Source: Onchidella celtica (Eukaryota > Mollusca > Gastropoda > Systellommatophora > Onchidiidae). From it: a DNA stretch of 64,000 nt. The DNA lies in assembly GCA_963931925.1 (NCBI GenBank), contig OZ007580.1, forward strand, positions 609,001 to 673,000, read 5' to 3'. The notes under the pieces were generated by a model. The model did not search any database, was not told the DNA's origin, and saw nothing but the letters and a program-made list of their open reading frames with translations. Within the stretch, counting starts at the first letter, position 1. Every line of letters starts with the position of its first letter. Of this stretch, positions 1 to 12,487 are shown piece by piece. The position numbers were made by a program, and so were the translations under genes.

Positions 1-84
1 AGAAAAAAGAGTTATAAATGCATAAGGCAGAGAACATCTCTATAGCAAGATTTCAACCACAACACACTCAACAGTCCAGCTTAC

Positions 85-1343
85 CTGCGGTTTGTTCCTC
101 GTATTCTCTGCCCAGAAAAGTGGATGCATAAAATTGTTGCGTACGTTGACCTGGGTCAGTCTCTCCATATCCAAGACGCTGGCGGGGAGAGCTGGGATCT
201 GATTACCTTCAATGTCAAGGACAGACAATGATCTGGTGGAAAATAAGGGAAGGGGAGGGTAGAAGAATGAGTAATTAAACGGATATGATGTCCTGACACC
301 TTCATTTGTGTCAAAGTTAATGAAATGCAACCAAGATCCACTTGGGTAAGTTTTACCTGTGATATGAGGCATAGAAAGTCCGGACAATATTCGCTCCACT
401 TAGTGTTGGAGTCAATCAGTTTTTACTCAATATCTGGCTGAAGAGCAAACACAGTGGCAAATCTATCCTGAAAACATCAAAAAAGATGCCATCATCTGAA
501 ACCTCCTATTTATGGTGCAGTTAAAACTTCGTAAGCACTTTAAAGTCTTATACATAACTTGTTTAAGGAAGTTTCTCCTTCTCTAATGATCTAATTCATT
601 GCTCTCACAAGACTTTTATGTCATGGAGATGTCCTAGACAGGTCACTGATACACGAAAATTTTAACAGTTTACTTTCAGACTGAAGATGATTCTTTGAAA
701 GTTTGGCAGCCCACAATTATATTGTCTACAAACATTTAGAGACAGACAGAGAGAGAGTTTGAGTTTGAGTTTTACAGCCTGTCAGCACGACAACGGCCAC
801 TTTGCACTCTTCACACCGTCTATTTGGGTACACTTTACTTATTTCAGTTTCATATTCAGAGCTGTTAGGTTTAACATGGAATTAAATACATCCATATAAT
901 TTTAACACATGGTAAAATTCTAAAAAAGCTGTTTTATAGAGATCTGGAAAAAGTTTTGTAAACGAGTATGAAAGTTATTAAATCAAGTTGTAGATCGTAG
1001 CCTCTCTCAGAAAGGACAGGATGCCTTGCGGGTCTACGTCAGAAAATAATTCTTTCATGGATCCCCAGGCATAGTGCCCACTTTGGATTGCATAAAGTCT
1101 ACACGTTCAATCAAAATAAATTGTACTGATAGTTGGCAATTGCATGTCATACTTTGTGGGGGATCTTCCCCCAAAGTAAAAAAAACGGTGTGTGAGGTGG
1201 GTATGACCCAGACGTGGTCTACTAAGGACAATTTTATCTCTCCAATTTTGCTGAGAGGCATGAGTCTACTGTCCAAGTTGATATTGGATAAAGTGGAGTT
1301 TATTTGATGTTTGTTCATCTCATCTTTCTTGCCATCGCCAGAC

Positions 1344-1375
<32 letters not shown>

Positions 1376-4300
1376 TGAGAAAGAGAGAGAGAGAGAGATG
1401 GAAAAACAGAGAGAGAGACATACTGAGAAAGAGAGAGAGAGACAGAGCAAGAGAGGGAGAAGAGGGTAGGGAGAGAACAAATGGACAGGAGGGGATACAA
1501 GATTATTCCAGGCATCAGCCGATACCTCAGCTCAGCCTGTGGAATTAACTTTAAAAATCCTGTGAAATGTAGCAGGCCATTAGCCTGTGTGAATGTGTCA
1601 CAAGAGCATCTCTAGTAGTGTTTAGCAAATGTCAGTGACAGTCACAAATGCAATGGCAATGACTCACTTGCATCGGGAGATTTCAGCTGGGATGAAAGTC
1701 AATCTGTTGTAAGCTACACTCAGATCTTCCAAACAGGGCAAGTCAAACAAACTGATAAACAGACAAGAAACACTGGCCATTACATCAGCAGCTTACATAT
1801 ACTAATGAATGTTGAACACGTCATACTACATCATACAGCCAGAGGGCAAACATGTAAGCATCTAAAACTTCAAGAGAGTGTGACAAAAATAATGATATTT
1901 TGTATAATGCCTCAACTTTTGACAATAAATTATGTGGACACATCTATTGTGGACAAAATTCAGTCTTGTATATTATTTACTTCCAATTTTTTTTAACTGT
2001 AAACAAACAGAGACATACATGTATTTTTCATCAAGTAAAATCAAAAGGTATGACAGAAATTTTGTTATTTTTACACATTGCTGGTCAAAAATCAACTAGT
2101 TACATTGGCTATTGCATTGTATTTTCTCCAAGTCAACAGGTAAACCCATCTAACTTATCTAACTATAAATTTATTACCATATATCATATTTTTATTTCTA
2201 TATGGTTGCATAGGTCGGCAGTTTTCACTCACTAGAAGGCGACAAAAGGTATGGCATTTCACAAGAAAATTCTCTCTGATTAAAAACTGTGAACTCTCTC
2301 ATGTTTGCGCAAGTTGAAGTCATTTCTCTCCCACGACACAACTGAATATTTCTCGTCTCCAATATAAATTATTTCATGGTATGTTAGGGTATCCTGAGAC
2401 TTAGTGAGGATAAGAGCAATCCTGATCGTCATAAACATAAAATATTATAATTTGCTTAAAAATTTAGAAAGATCACAAGAAACTGTCCAGAGGTATGGAA
2501 CTGTGCCAACTTACGAGAGAGGCAAAGCTGTGATTAAACAGAAAGAAGTAATGAAGACTCGTAATTTCTGAAGACGTGTTATATCTGCTGGGATCTCCAC
2601 CATGGGATTGTTTCTCATCTTTAAAACTTCCAGGTTCCTCAAGTGTAAAACTTCCAAAGGAAAATTCTGCAAATGAATCGGTCCTCAAACATAATGGCAA
2701 ATATGTGCAAACTCAACAGAATGAATATTCTGACCAAATCAAGTTCCAAGGAGAAAATGCCCCCCACTCTACCCCTTTTATCATGCACAACCATCAGGAA
2801 GGGACTGTATGCTTTTCCAAAACCATGTAACACTTGACATGATGTGGACATAACCAGAAATGTTATAGTTACCGTAACACTTGACATAATGTGGACATAA
2901 CCAGAAATGTTATAGTTACCGTAACACTTGACATAATGTGAACATAACCAGAAATGTTATAGTTACCGTAACACTTGACATAATGTGGACATAACCAGAA
3001 ATGTTATAGTTACCATAACACTTGATATAATGTGGACATAACCAGAAATGTTATAGTTACCATAACACTTGACATAATGTGGACATAACCAGAAATGTTA
3101 TAGTTACCGTAACACTTGACATAATGTGGACATAACCAGAATTGTTTAGAAAACCACTGTGAGACAGTACACATACTTTTTTTTCTTTTGTGAGGAGATT
3201 TGCAATCAAATTCAAGTATCATCAGCTGACAAAATGATGGTATCTGAGGCAGCCAAATGAACCTTAAACAACAAGATTTTTTTTTTTTCGTGGAGAATTA
3301 TTACAGAAAGTCTAGACCTTTCTATGTCTGAATTATGGCAGATCTAAGGCTGACCAGAGATAAACTGTATGACTTTATCCAGCTATGCAATGTCAAATCT
3401 TCTTTGAGCAAAATGTCTTTATCCAACCCATACTGTAGCGACTCCTGACAACGAAAATGCTCAAACTCACCTGGCACAAAGTCTTGTGTTAATTCTTCCC
3501 TGCCACAGAAATAATCAGTAGGCTGTAAACTAGTCTTGCAAAAAAAAAAAAACAACATTGTACAGTATGAAAAAATAAAAAAAAATAAAAAAAACTTACC
3601 TTGAAATTATTGAAACTTAGATTTAAATAGGTCAAAGTTTTCATAAGGGGAGTGAAATCTGGCAACTCTTCTATAAAATGAGCCTGGAAAAAATACAAAG
3701 AAAAAAATGTTTCTGAGGAGTTGAGAGATTAACAGAAAATGACCACCGTGTGTAGTCATTCACCTCATACAGTCAGTACAGATTTTGATTTCCCCTAATG
3801 ACAAAATAAAACTTAAATGCTCAAGCTGCAGTACAAAATTGGTACATGTAATATGTCACAGCCACCCCAAGCTGAACAAATTGAGCAAGGTCATGGGTGG
3901 AACAAAAACTCCCTTCATAGAAAACAAAAGCAGACATACTAGACGTAACTGGTAAAAATAAAAAAGTCTGTAATTTTGAGCCCCCACCATGATTTTACTC
4001 AATTTTTTCAAGTTGGACAGTTGTGACAGATTTACCACTACTGTGCAGCTGTCTCACAATTCAGCATGCCAACAGAATTACATCTGGTCCACTTCATGTC
4101 TATCTTCAATATCACAGAACTTCAGTCACCAGAAAGACCACATCTTGACTCACTGAACTTCAGTCACCAGACAGACCACATCTTGACTCATAGAACTTCA
4201 GTCACCAGACAGACCACATCTTGACTCATAGAACTTCAGTCACCAGACAGACCACATCTTGACTCACAGAACTTCAGTCACCAGACAGACCACAAAACAC

Positions 4301-7300
4301 TAAGACAGGCCAGCCCTCCCCCCTACCCCCACCCCCCAGGTGTCTCTAGCACACAGTAAGGATAATCTGATGACATGACATGTTTCTTTACTCACTTTAA
4401 GACTGAGAGCAGTTCCACCAGCAATCAGTGAGTCCAGGATAGCGAGTTCTGCAGGAGAGATGGCCCCATCTTCTGGTACAGCTGATGAAAACACACACAC
4501 CATAAAAAAGAAGCCGTATGAAAATTTGATCAGGCTGAATGGTGAAAATTCTTCCATTATAGAAAATATGAAATCTGATGTAGAGATAGAGGAGGCAAGA
4601 GGAAGGGGCCACTTGTTGACATGTCTTTGCCCCAAAACTACTTCATTCTACCTCCACTGTTTGCAAAAATTGAGTTAAGTCCACAATAATTATGGTGCAA
4701 CGAAGTGTATTCTATTATGCCTACAATAACTGATGGATTCTTACTGCTGGATATAGGTTGTAAAGTGTTAAAGAGTTGATATTTCAACCAAGTTCCACTG
4801 CAAATGCTCCACTGTTAAGATTTTATGCCAATGAAACAAATGGATTTTTGATTATCTTTAAAGAGTCGATTTAAAATTGATTTTTTGGACCCATCCAGCT
4901 CTGCACTATTCACATCACTGAGTTACTAATAGATCTGTGGTGCCTCATGGATAACTGAATTGTTAAAAAGTTGCAAAGGAAATCCACAGCCTCACAATTA
5001 TTTTGTTTTCTGTTTAATTACCTTTCATAACAATTAATTCACAAACTGGCTCTGTAACAACCTAGCTTATGTCATTTCCTTTCGCCTCCTAAAGTTTCAT
5101 GAAAGTATTGTCAGCCATTTTTGTAAAAATATGAAAATGCACAACCAACTTACCAAATTATAATTACAGCATATGCAAGTGAGCTGACTGAAGCTACAAG
5201 AAAATTTTGTCTGTACAAACAGCCTTGACCAACAACGACAAGTTGAGACAAATGTAATCTGTGTCACAGACAGTGGAAGAACTAAGAGCTGATGTTGAAT
5301 TGAAGATTTGTAATGAAAAATTAATTAAATGACATGGATGTAAAAATGAGAAAGCTTTTCATCTTAACTACGGCAATGCTGCAGTACACTTCAATATCTC
5401 TTCTAAATACAAAGATGCAAGCTTACCAAATGGTGAGCGACTGCGACCAGATCCTTGAAAGAAGCGTGAGTGGGATGAACGTAAAACTGTGTCAACCCCA
5501 GGCATTTCTGTTTCCCTGCAAAATTTTACAGTTATTCATTACCAACCCATGATGAATGCTTGATGTTGATGACATCATTTAAACTTCATAAAATACAATT
5601 TATCCCACAATACTTCATACCTTTTGCGTGGAGATTGTGTAACTCTTCGTATTCCGTGTCAGAGGCTCCCAATGTCTGATGCCTGGCTCCAATGCCAATT
5701 CACTGGGACTGTCCAGAACAATCAAAACTCTTGGGACAAGTGAGATTATAGAATAGAAGATCTTCAGGGGGAGGGAACCCCTTGAAACAAGTGTTTCCAC
5801 TTTGTCTGATCGCCATTTTGTTCCTCTGAAGATCTTCTTTGTGACTCTCAAGTTCTAAGGAACTATATAAACACAATTATGCAAAATACCTCAGCCAACT
5901 GGCTGTGACTGTCAACAAACATTTATAGTGGTCAGTTTTGTCATGGATATATATATATATATATACATGTACAAATTACTGATCTAAAGGTTGACAAGTA
6001 ACTGGTCATTTTCTCCGCTATTTTGTCTGACTGACGGGTGGGTGGGGTGAGCTTGTCACAAATTCTTGTTTGTAAGAAAAACTTGAAGATTAAAATATGC
6101 CAAATATGCCCACCACAAATTCTAAAGAATTTCATGTACAGGCGGTCAGGACCTCAGGCTAGTGTGTTCGTGTAGGTATAATAGCACTGCCTGTATCCCA
6201 GAATCAACTTACTGTCTAGTCCTGACTACAGCACTGTTTCTCTCAGTTGTATCATCTTCATACAAGATAATCTCTGTGTGAGGCTGAGAACCACCTGTGT
6301 AGGCAGGGCTGAATTTGGGCATTGGTTTTATGACTGATTTTACTTGTGTTCCCATCACTTGTCTGACATGTTCTTTGATCATTGCTGCCATTTCATACAG
6401 TAACTGACGTTGAGGAACCCGCCTCTCTTTCATGGGTATGTCAGAAGCTGAAAACAGCGGATAAACAAACTTAATACTGCCAGAAACTAAATTCCTCGTA
6501 TTTCCTGAAATATTCCACTACTTAATATGCCCTTTATCAATTTCTGACTCAATCTCCTTATACATTTTTATAATGTTGTATGTATTCGAACAAATTAATT
6601 CACTAATTTTTGTAACTGATTCTAGTTAATAATTTGGTCAAATGTGATGACAATCTATTTTGGGAACTTTTTCTTTCGCTTTTCATATCCTTGGACAATT
6701 TGTTACTTGCATTTAATTCACAAGGCACATTATTCAGCACACAGAAACTTGCAGTAAATGACAGACAGTCAAATTTGACACTTTTATTTTCACATGGATA
6801 CCAATCCCTGTCAAACTACTAGTTAATATTGCCTCCATTGGGATGTGAATTGTTTACTGAAGAAGATCTGTAATCTAAATATATCAATTTTTTGTCATCA
6901 ATTATCAGTACTTTTTTTTTTTACCCATACCAACATTTTAAAATGTAAAAAAATCTCCATATTATGGCTAACTGTAGATGTCTTAAATGAAATCATATTA
7001 CATGGTGGAGTAGAGAGGAGCTCAGAAATACTCACCATCAAAGTTTACAGTGTGAACTGCCTCTTGATTTCCATGGCTGAGTTCATAAGCCAAAATATCT
7101 GTGAGTTTCTTCACGTTATACTGAGAATACACGGCATTTCTAACTCTTGGCACAGACAATTTTTTCTTCTCTGCAAGTCTGTATACAAAATGTTCTAATG
7201 TAAATGCAGGTGGTTGATAAAATCTCTGGTCATCTGCATCATAGCTCATGATAATGTCTGGAATTTTCTTAGGTGCCCGTGGTGGAAGGGGATCGGGCCC

Positions 7301-10300
7301 TCGTGATTTGAGTGGCTTCACAAGACTTTTTCCATCTACGTAAGTACCCAAGCTGGTTCTCTCTCTGTAGAGTGGGTCTAAAATATATTTCATTTCATCA
7401 CGACTGATAAAACTGGCACCACTTTCAGGTGATGTGAACGTGTGCAATACATTTACTCGTAGGGGTCTCTGACTATGTCTGGATACATTTAAATCATTTA
7501 TATCCTCCAGCTCAGATGGGGGTGGAGGGGATGCCATACTTGGCTCAGCACTGCCTCTGTCAGTGGGAATATCAGATTCTGCCACAATATCTTGAAAGGC
7601 GTCCATTTCAAACGGGTCCTGAAACATCTGCAGAGCAGATCCATACCCAATAAATTTCTGGACTGATTCTCCTTCATCTTCCTGGTCCACAAATAAAGGT
7701 GGAAGATTTGTTGGTGCTCTGGGTCGTCTCAAGAGTTTCCCAACCTGACCTTGTTTTTTCTTAGATGACAGGCCAGGAATCATCAGGATCTGGAGAAGAA
7801 AAAGATAGGAACTCCAGAGCACTGAAACTTTCATGTCTAAATCTTCATTTTACAGACCAGTGAGAGGTTCCATACATTCCAACCACCTAGTCAACCCCTG
7901 ACCAAGCATGTTTCTTGCCTTGTCATTATCCCTAAATCCTAACCCTTACCCACCCCTTACCCTTTCAACCCCCCCAAAAAATACTGAAACAATCCGTGAC
8001 TAACTGCACAAGTTCAAAGTTCAAAGTCATCGGGATCTACGGATCTCTTTTGATCCATTTCTCAGTCTGGGTGAAAATATCAGTTTCATCATGAAGTCAC
8101 TAATAGAAACCTGGTCACAGACTCATGACCTTAAATTGCAATGCCAGTGTTGAGTCAAGTGTCCCTGCAACATATTTTACATGTACTAGCTGCTACCAAA
8201 ATGAGAAGTGCATTTGAGGTTTATACAGACTAGATGAGGTGCCTAGCACTGCCCCCCCCCCCCCCCCCAAAAAAAAACCCAACCCTGTTCTCACTCCCTC
8301 TCTTCTTCCATCATTATTTATGATTATTATATTCTATAACATATATGGCTAAATCCGCTCATATGTGAGCAAACCGCACTAATCTCAACAGAAGTTGCAC
8401 TGGACCAAATGGAGAAAATCACGATGAAACACAATTATAAGTATCCAATTTTTTGACGATTTCTTTATTTTGATCTATACTTGAAGTTCAACTACTTTTT
8501 TACATTTTGTGAAAATGTTAGGTCTCAAACTATGATAAATGTTGCTTTTAATGCTTTTAACTTTGCCTTTGACATCCAATATCACAGCAATAATGGGGTT
8601 CATTGAACCCCCGATAACTTCAAAATTAATAAACCTACAGTCACAAAATTTTCATAGGACATGTTTCATTTACACTGGCATATAGACATGCAAAAATTTC
8701 AAACCCATAGGTTAATTGCAAGTACCTGCTGCTAAGGAGATAGTAAGGCCACCCATCTCGCCGAGAGCAAAAATCGCTCCTCCATCTTTAATGTTTAATG
8801 GCGATTTTCTGGTAAAAGTTGCTTCCGGTTTTGATGGGAGGTATATATATGGCCTTTAGCGTCTTTACAGACGGTCTTAGCAGCTAGAATATTCACTTTC
8901 ACTTTGACTGACAGCTTCTCTCGTGGCTTATTCTACCAATGTTTGACCCGAGAGTGCGATGGCAGTGATTGCAGGTCAGTCTTTTGGGTTCACTTTGGCG
9001 AGTGTTTTCATTCCGCCTCTGTCATTTTGTCAGGTATGTTTCTTTTGCCTTGAAGTCTATTGCGAGCGTGCCACTGCGCAATTTTTGTCTCCATCTGCTT
9101 CGATCACTTGCAAGGTTCTCCCATTCATTGGGGTCGATGTTGAATGCTTTCATCGTGACCTTGCAAGTGTCTTTGAATCGCAGATGTGGCCTACCTCTGG
9201 GTCGGTTGCCAGTAGCAAGTTCCCCGTAGAGAATTTGTCTGGGGATGCGATCATTTTCCATACGGTGGAGATGTCCAAGCCACCGCAGTCTTTTTTTGCC
9301 TAGGAGAGCCTGAGTTGATGGAATGTTGGCTCGGCTCAGAACTTCGATATTTGAGATCCTGTCTTGCCACTTGATCTTGAGAATTTTGCGTAGGCAGCGC
9401 AGGTGGAAGGAGTTGAGGGATCTTTCATGTTTGGAGTAGGTGGTCCATGTCTCTGAGCCATACAGCAGGGTGCTTAGGACGCAAGTTTGGTACACGAGTA
9501 CCTTTGTTTTGATGGTCAGCTTGCTATTGTTCCACACCCTTTTTGAGAGTTTGCCAAAAGCTGTGGCCGCCTTTCCTATTCTGGCATTTATTTCAGTTGT
9601 TATGTCTGTGCTACCACTGATGGTTGAGCCTAGGTAGCAGAATTTTCCCACTTGCTCCAGAGGAGAGCCATTCAGCATGATTGGGTTGGGGTTTCTCAAG
9701 CCTTGTGTCAAAACTACAGTTTTTGAGACACTGATCTTTAGCATGAATTTGTCACAGGCTTTGGCAAGGCTATTGATGAGAGCCTGGAGCGTGGTTTCAT
9801 CGTGGGCCACGATTGCAGCATCATCTGCGAAGAGGAGCTCTTGTAACATAATATGCTCTGTACGAGATTTTGCTTTTAGTCTGGCAACATTAAAAATGGA
9901 GCCGTCCACTCTGGTGTTAATAAGTACTCCACCTGAACATTGACCAAAGGCATTCTTGAGTAGGGCTGCAAAATATATACCAAATAAGGTAGGAGCAAGA
10001 ACACATCCCTGCTTCACACCGCTGTTTACAGCAAATGAATTGGATGTGCAGCCCTCAAAGTTGACACATGCCCTCATGTCAGTGTGGAAGGATGCAATAA
10101 GTTTTAGCAATGTTGGTGGACAGCCTATGGATTTAAGGACTGCATACAGGCCAGATCGGCTTACGGTGTCGAAAGCCTTTGTTAGGTCCACAAAGCATGT
10201 TATAAGCGGCCTGTTTTGTTCTTTACATTTTTCTTGGATTTGCCGAAGTGCAAATATCATGTCAATAGTTGATCGTTGATCGATGGGAGGTATAGCTGTC

Positions 10301-10783
10301 TTTAAAAAGCCATAACTTTGTGATAAAAAGGATCAGCATTGCAATAGATTTTACATGAAATTAAAAATGAGATTTCATACTTTATGGTGATATTCATAAC
10401 TCAAAACTGAAAAAATGCGACTTCCGTTGAGGTTAGTGGGGCTTGCTCACATTTTCCTTCAATATGATTATGAAATACACAGGCTTCTGTCTGTCTAGAG
10501 CAATCTTTTTATTACCACCCTGTTTTATTATTGGTCTCTCATTCTTGCTTTTGATCTCACCTTCCATTATTGCAGCTCTTGAGGCTATGATGACTGATAT
10601 CACAACTAAACACACTTGAAGTGTTTGTAAATGGAATCAAATGATCATTATGTGGATCACTATTTTACCTTCAAAACTCTTGATTAATCCCACTTCTAAT
10701 ACTTTGACCTCGGCCTGCATTGTGATGTCATCGATGATATGGCCATGAAGATTATAGCGGTGAAGAAGAAAATTTACAGACAT
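85..10783 (-). CDS. Leucine-rich repeat protein, 12 exons, 3' end outside window (LRRC63-like, tentative)
   Basis: Exons in transcript order: 10783-10669, 10614-10451, 7789-7036, 6447-6213, 5682-5621, 5515-5427, 5049-5022, 4481-4396, 3683-3600, 2666-2515, 1751-1668, 232-85. Every junction has GT and AG and the phases agree throughout, giving about 667 codons. The ATG at 10783 has an in-frame stop just upstream. The first half is charged, proline-containing and of unknown function. From exon 4481 onward come leucine-rich repeats: LTYLNLSFNNFK, LEVLKMRNNPMVEIP, LEDLSVAYNRLTFIP and LSVLDIEGNQIPALP, a protein-binding scaffold. The last exon ends in phase 0 at a GT, so the gene continues to the left. 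No membrane segment was found. The LRRC63 resemblance is from memory of the family layout and is not certain. The least sure parts are the 28-nt exon and the first two exons. Confidence 0.8.
1341..1465. repeat. GA/GACA-rich simple repeat in LRR gene intron
   Basis: Runs of GAGA and GACA units. On the opposite strand they give serine/leucine-rich open frames without meaning. The rest of intron 233-1667 shows nothing else I can name. Confidence 0.85.
2827..3141. repeat. 47-bp minisatellite, about 6.7 copies
   Basis: Unit starts GTAACACTTGACATAATGTG and repeats exactly every 47 bp (2827, 2874, 2921, 2968, 3015, 3062, 3109) with few substitutions. It lies in the LRR gene intron between exons 3683-3600 and 2666-2515. 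Confidence 0.92.
4115..4293. repeat. 38-bp minisatellite, nearly 5 copies
   Basis: Unit contains GAACTTCAGTCACCAGACAG followed by ACCACATCTTGACTCA, repeated about every 38 bp. It is intronic, between LRR exons 4481-4396 and 3683-3600. Confidence 0.88.
5022..5049 (-). other. Proposed 28-nt micro-exon of the LRR gene
   Basis: Flanking exons 5515-5427 (ends phase 0) and 4481-4396 (needs one preceding base) cannot be joined directly. This 28-nt piece encodes PVCELIVMK plus one base and repairs the phase. Its acceptor is a tandem ACAGAG, of which the second AG is needed, and its donor is GTAATT. RNA evidence would settle it. Confidence 0.5.
8240..8277. repeat. Poly-C then poly-A tract
   Basis: Run of C followed directly by a run of A, on the LRR-intron side of the LINE. 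The rest of 7790-8832 is intron with no other feature seen. Confidence 0.6.
8846..10281 (-). mobile_element. 5'-truncated non-LTR retrotransposon (LINE) with target-site duplication
   Basis: The 13-bp sequence GATGGGAGGTATA occurs at 8833-8845 and again at 10282-10294, exactly bounding the segment. Inside is a minus-strand reverse transcriptase frame that is already open at base 10281, so the 5' part is missing. The 3' end is a short AT-rich run (ATATATA), not a long poly-A. It sits in the LRR gene intron between 10450 and 7790, in the same orientation as the gene. The duplication is intact and the frame open, so insertion is probably recent. Confidence 0.9.
9022..10281 (-). CDS. LINE reverse transcriptase, N-terminally truncated
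   Basis: Open frame of 412 residues from the first Met (10260), with seven more in-frame codons up to the truncation point. RT motifs in order: CFVDLTKAFDTVSR near residue 22, GVKQGCVLAPTLF, the catalytic box LLFADDAAIV (FADD at 144-147), a KTVVLTQ stretch and CYLGSTIS. The C-terminal part LRWLGHLHRMENDRIPRQ plus GRPRGRPHLRF is typical of the post-RT region of several non-LTR clades (RTE/Jockey/I-like; I cannot choose). The endonuclease and first RT motifs are missing, so this copy cannot move by itself. Confidence 0.88.
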   Translation of the reverse strand, partial: DQRSTIDMIFALRQIQEKCKEQNRPLITCFVDLTKAFDTVSRSGLYAVLKSIGCPPTLLKLIASFHTDMRACVNFEGCTSNSFAVNSGVKQGCVLAPTLFGIYFAALLKNAFGQCSGGVLINTRVDGSIFNVARLKAKSRTEHIMLQELLFADDAAIVAHDETTLQALINSLAKACDKFMLKISVSKTVVLTQGLRNPNPIMLNGSPLEQVGKFCYLGSTISGSTDITTEINARIGKAATAFGKLSKRVWNNSKLTIKTKVLVYQTCVLSTLLYGSETWTTYSKHERSLNSFHLRCLRKILKIKWQDRISNIEVLSRANIPSTQALLGKKRLRWLGHLHRMENDRIPRQILYGELATGNRPRGRPHLRFKDTCKVTMKAFNIDPNEWENLASDRSRWRQKLRSGTLAIDFKAKETYLTK

Positions 10784-11405
10784 ATTTGGCTATCCTACTT
10801 GACAGAAATGCATCTTCTCTTCTTGCAGCAGAAAAAACATAATAAATAAATAGGCCTAGATCTAGATCTACATATTAACTAGATCTAAATGTTTGGCACT
10901 AGTAGTGTTTAGTGGTCCTGCTGCTTTAGTCTGCCATGTTGACCCTTTGGCTGATTCGATACCGGTGAATGTCAAGTGCCCTTAGTTGGAATTCTTAGCA
11001 GGGAATCACTGAACTGCGCATTTACTTTATAAAAACATATCCCATTGGCAGACTAACTCACATGCCATCCCCCCAAGCATGGCTGTGCCTAGAGTCGCCC
11101 CCATGTGGAGATTCATATAGCCTACCGATTGGTGTCAAATCGGCCAAAGTGCCAACCTGGCGGGCTAAAGCAGCATGACCACCAAATGCTGCTAGATCTA
11201 GATCTAGTGCCGAATTTTGTCCAAAAAAATGGATGTCAGTATCATTCATTGTCAAAATTTGAGGCAGTAAGCTACACATGGCTTTGCAATATTAGGTCGC
11301 CTTGTGAAGTTTAAGATGCTAACATGTTCACACCAAAGACAGATCTATTCTAGCTCAAGATCTAGTCTAGATATAGTATGATGGAGAGAAAGTAAAGTTT
11401 GAGAA
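10784..11405. other. Upstream region of LRR gene, AGATCT-rich
   Basis: No gene is visible. The palindrome AGATCTAGATCT recurs at about 10858, 11189 and again at 11823, with related TAGATCT copies near 44230. A promoter for the LRR gene should lie here, but no TATA box or initiator can be assigned from sequence alone. Confidence 0.4.
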
Positions 11406-11413
11406 AACAGAGC

Positions 11414-11675
11414 GGGAGGAATTCCTTACGAGATCCGCACTTTTTGATAAAAAACCCTAGACTATATATATTTTTTCGGTACTTATTAATTTTGTTAGTT
11501 TATCCAATTGTCATTGGAAAAAAAGCAATGTTGGGGGCGTGAGGGTCTAGTCAGTTTGTATCAATGGGCGGTAGTCAGATTGACCACTCAGGCGAAAAAG
11601 GGCTGGGGTAGTTGTGTTAGTTTCTGGTCTTTGGTGCTTTGTCGGCAACAGTGCGGATCTCGTACGGAATTCCTC
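11414..11675. mobile_element. 262-bp MITE with terminal inverted repeats and 8-bp target duplication
   Basis: Near-perfect 25-bp inverted repeats lie at 11416-11440 and 11651-11675 (one mismatch). Flanking AACAGAGC is present at 11406-11413 and 11676-11683. There is no coding capacity. A core around 11535-11582 (GGGCGGTAGTCAGATTGAC) recurs near 26164-26215 inverted and near 57281. An 8-bp duplication fits hAT- or Merlin-type transposases, but the ends do not let me choose. Confidence 0.75.
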
Positions 11676-12236
11676 AACAGAGCTTTTTTTTTAGGGCAAA
11701 GGGAATAGGACTCCCGGGCATTGAAGAAATTCACTCTGACTGACAAAAAGGAACTGATGTTCAAAATGCACAGAAATCTTCTCTGGTCAGTTTTTCTGAT
11801 AATGAGCTTCACTGGCTCTGACTAGATCTAGATCTAGATCTAGCTCACTGTCCTAACCTTAATTTTCACTTTCACATTTTACACAGTTTAGACAAGAGTG
11901 CCTCCTTACGTTATCAGACGTAGACATAATTTTCCTGAAACCAACGTTCTAAAGGTGCATGTTTCACAACTTTCCCTCACTGACCATAGAAGATCGACGT
12001 GATAGCGAATATGTAAGACGTTTGGGAACGTTTAATACTTACTGGACCTGTCATGTTACCGAGACCAGGCGCCATTTTATATTTTGGTTGATGTTGTTGT
12101 TGGGCAACGAATCTCACAATTCCTCGCGTTACAAACGGACATCGTGTTTGTGTTCTTTCGCTATCTTATCTATCTTATTCTATATTATAATAATTTATTT
12201 TTTTTTAAACTCGCTTTTAATAAGAAGTTCTACCTC

Positions 12237-12345
12237 CGCTCACACAGCTCGGATTTGCCTTAAGTTTTAACAGGTAACTTTCTTTCGATTTGCACAACGT
12301 TCTGTTTGAAATGGTGGGAGATGACTGCAGTATTATTCTGAGTTT
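12237..12345. repeat. Dispersed repeat fragment (CTCATACAGCTCGG family)
   Basis: CTCACACAGCTCGGATTTGC followed by TTTTAA and a TTTGCTTCGTG-type stretch. The same order occurs at 13713 and 46322. It is probably the internal part of the non-autonomous Helitron-like family that ends at 13662 and 25721. Confidence 0.5.
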
Positions 12346-12487
12346 GCTTCGTGCCATTATTTTCACCCCCCCCCCCCGATTTTATTTTTCTTCGTCGTCC
12401 CCTCCTGCCTGTGTTAGGCCCCACGGTTAGGCCATCTGCGCTATGTCGTAACTTGTATGTCGTGGTGCCCAAAGGGTAGATTGCAGG

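Noticed and set aside
5156-5211. A 57-nt exon-like piece with good acceptor and GTAAGT donor in the LRR gene
   Set aside because: It is phase 0 to phase 0 and gives a cysteine-rich peptide unlike its neighbours; it does not repair the frame to exon 4481. It could still be an alternative exon.
7790-7834. A signal-peptide-like start (MKVSVLWSSYLFLLQ) ahead of the large LRR exon
   Set aside because: The stretch is a pyrimidine tract ending in CTCCAG, a normal 3' splice site, and the upstream exon 10614-10451 joins in phase at 7789. The hydrophobic residues are a by-product.
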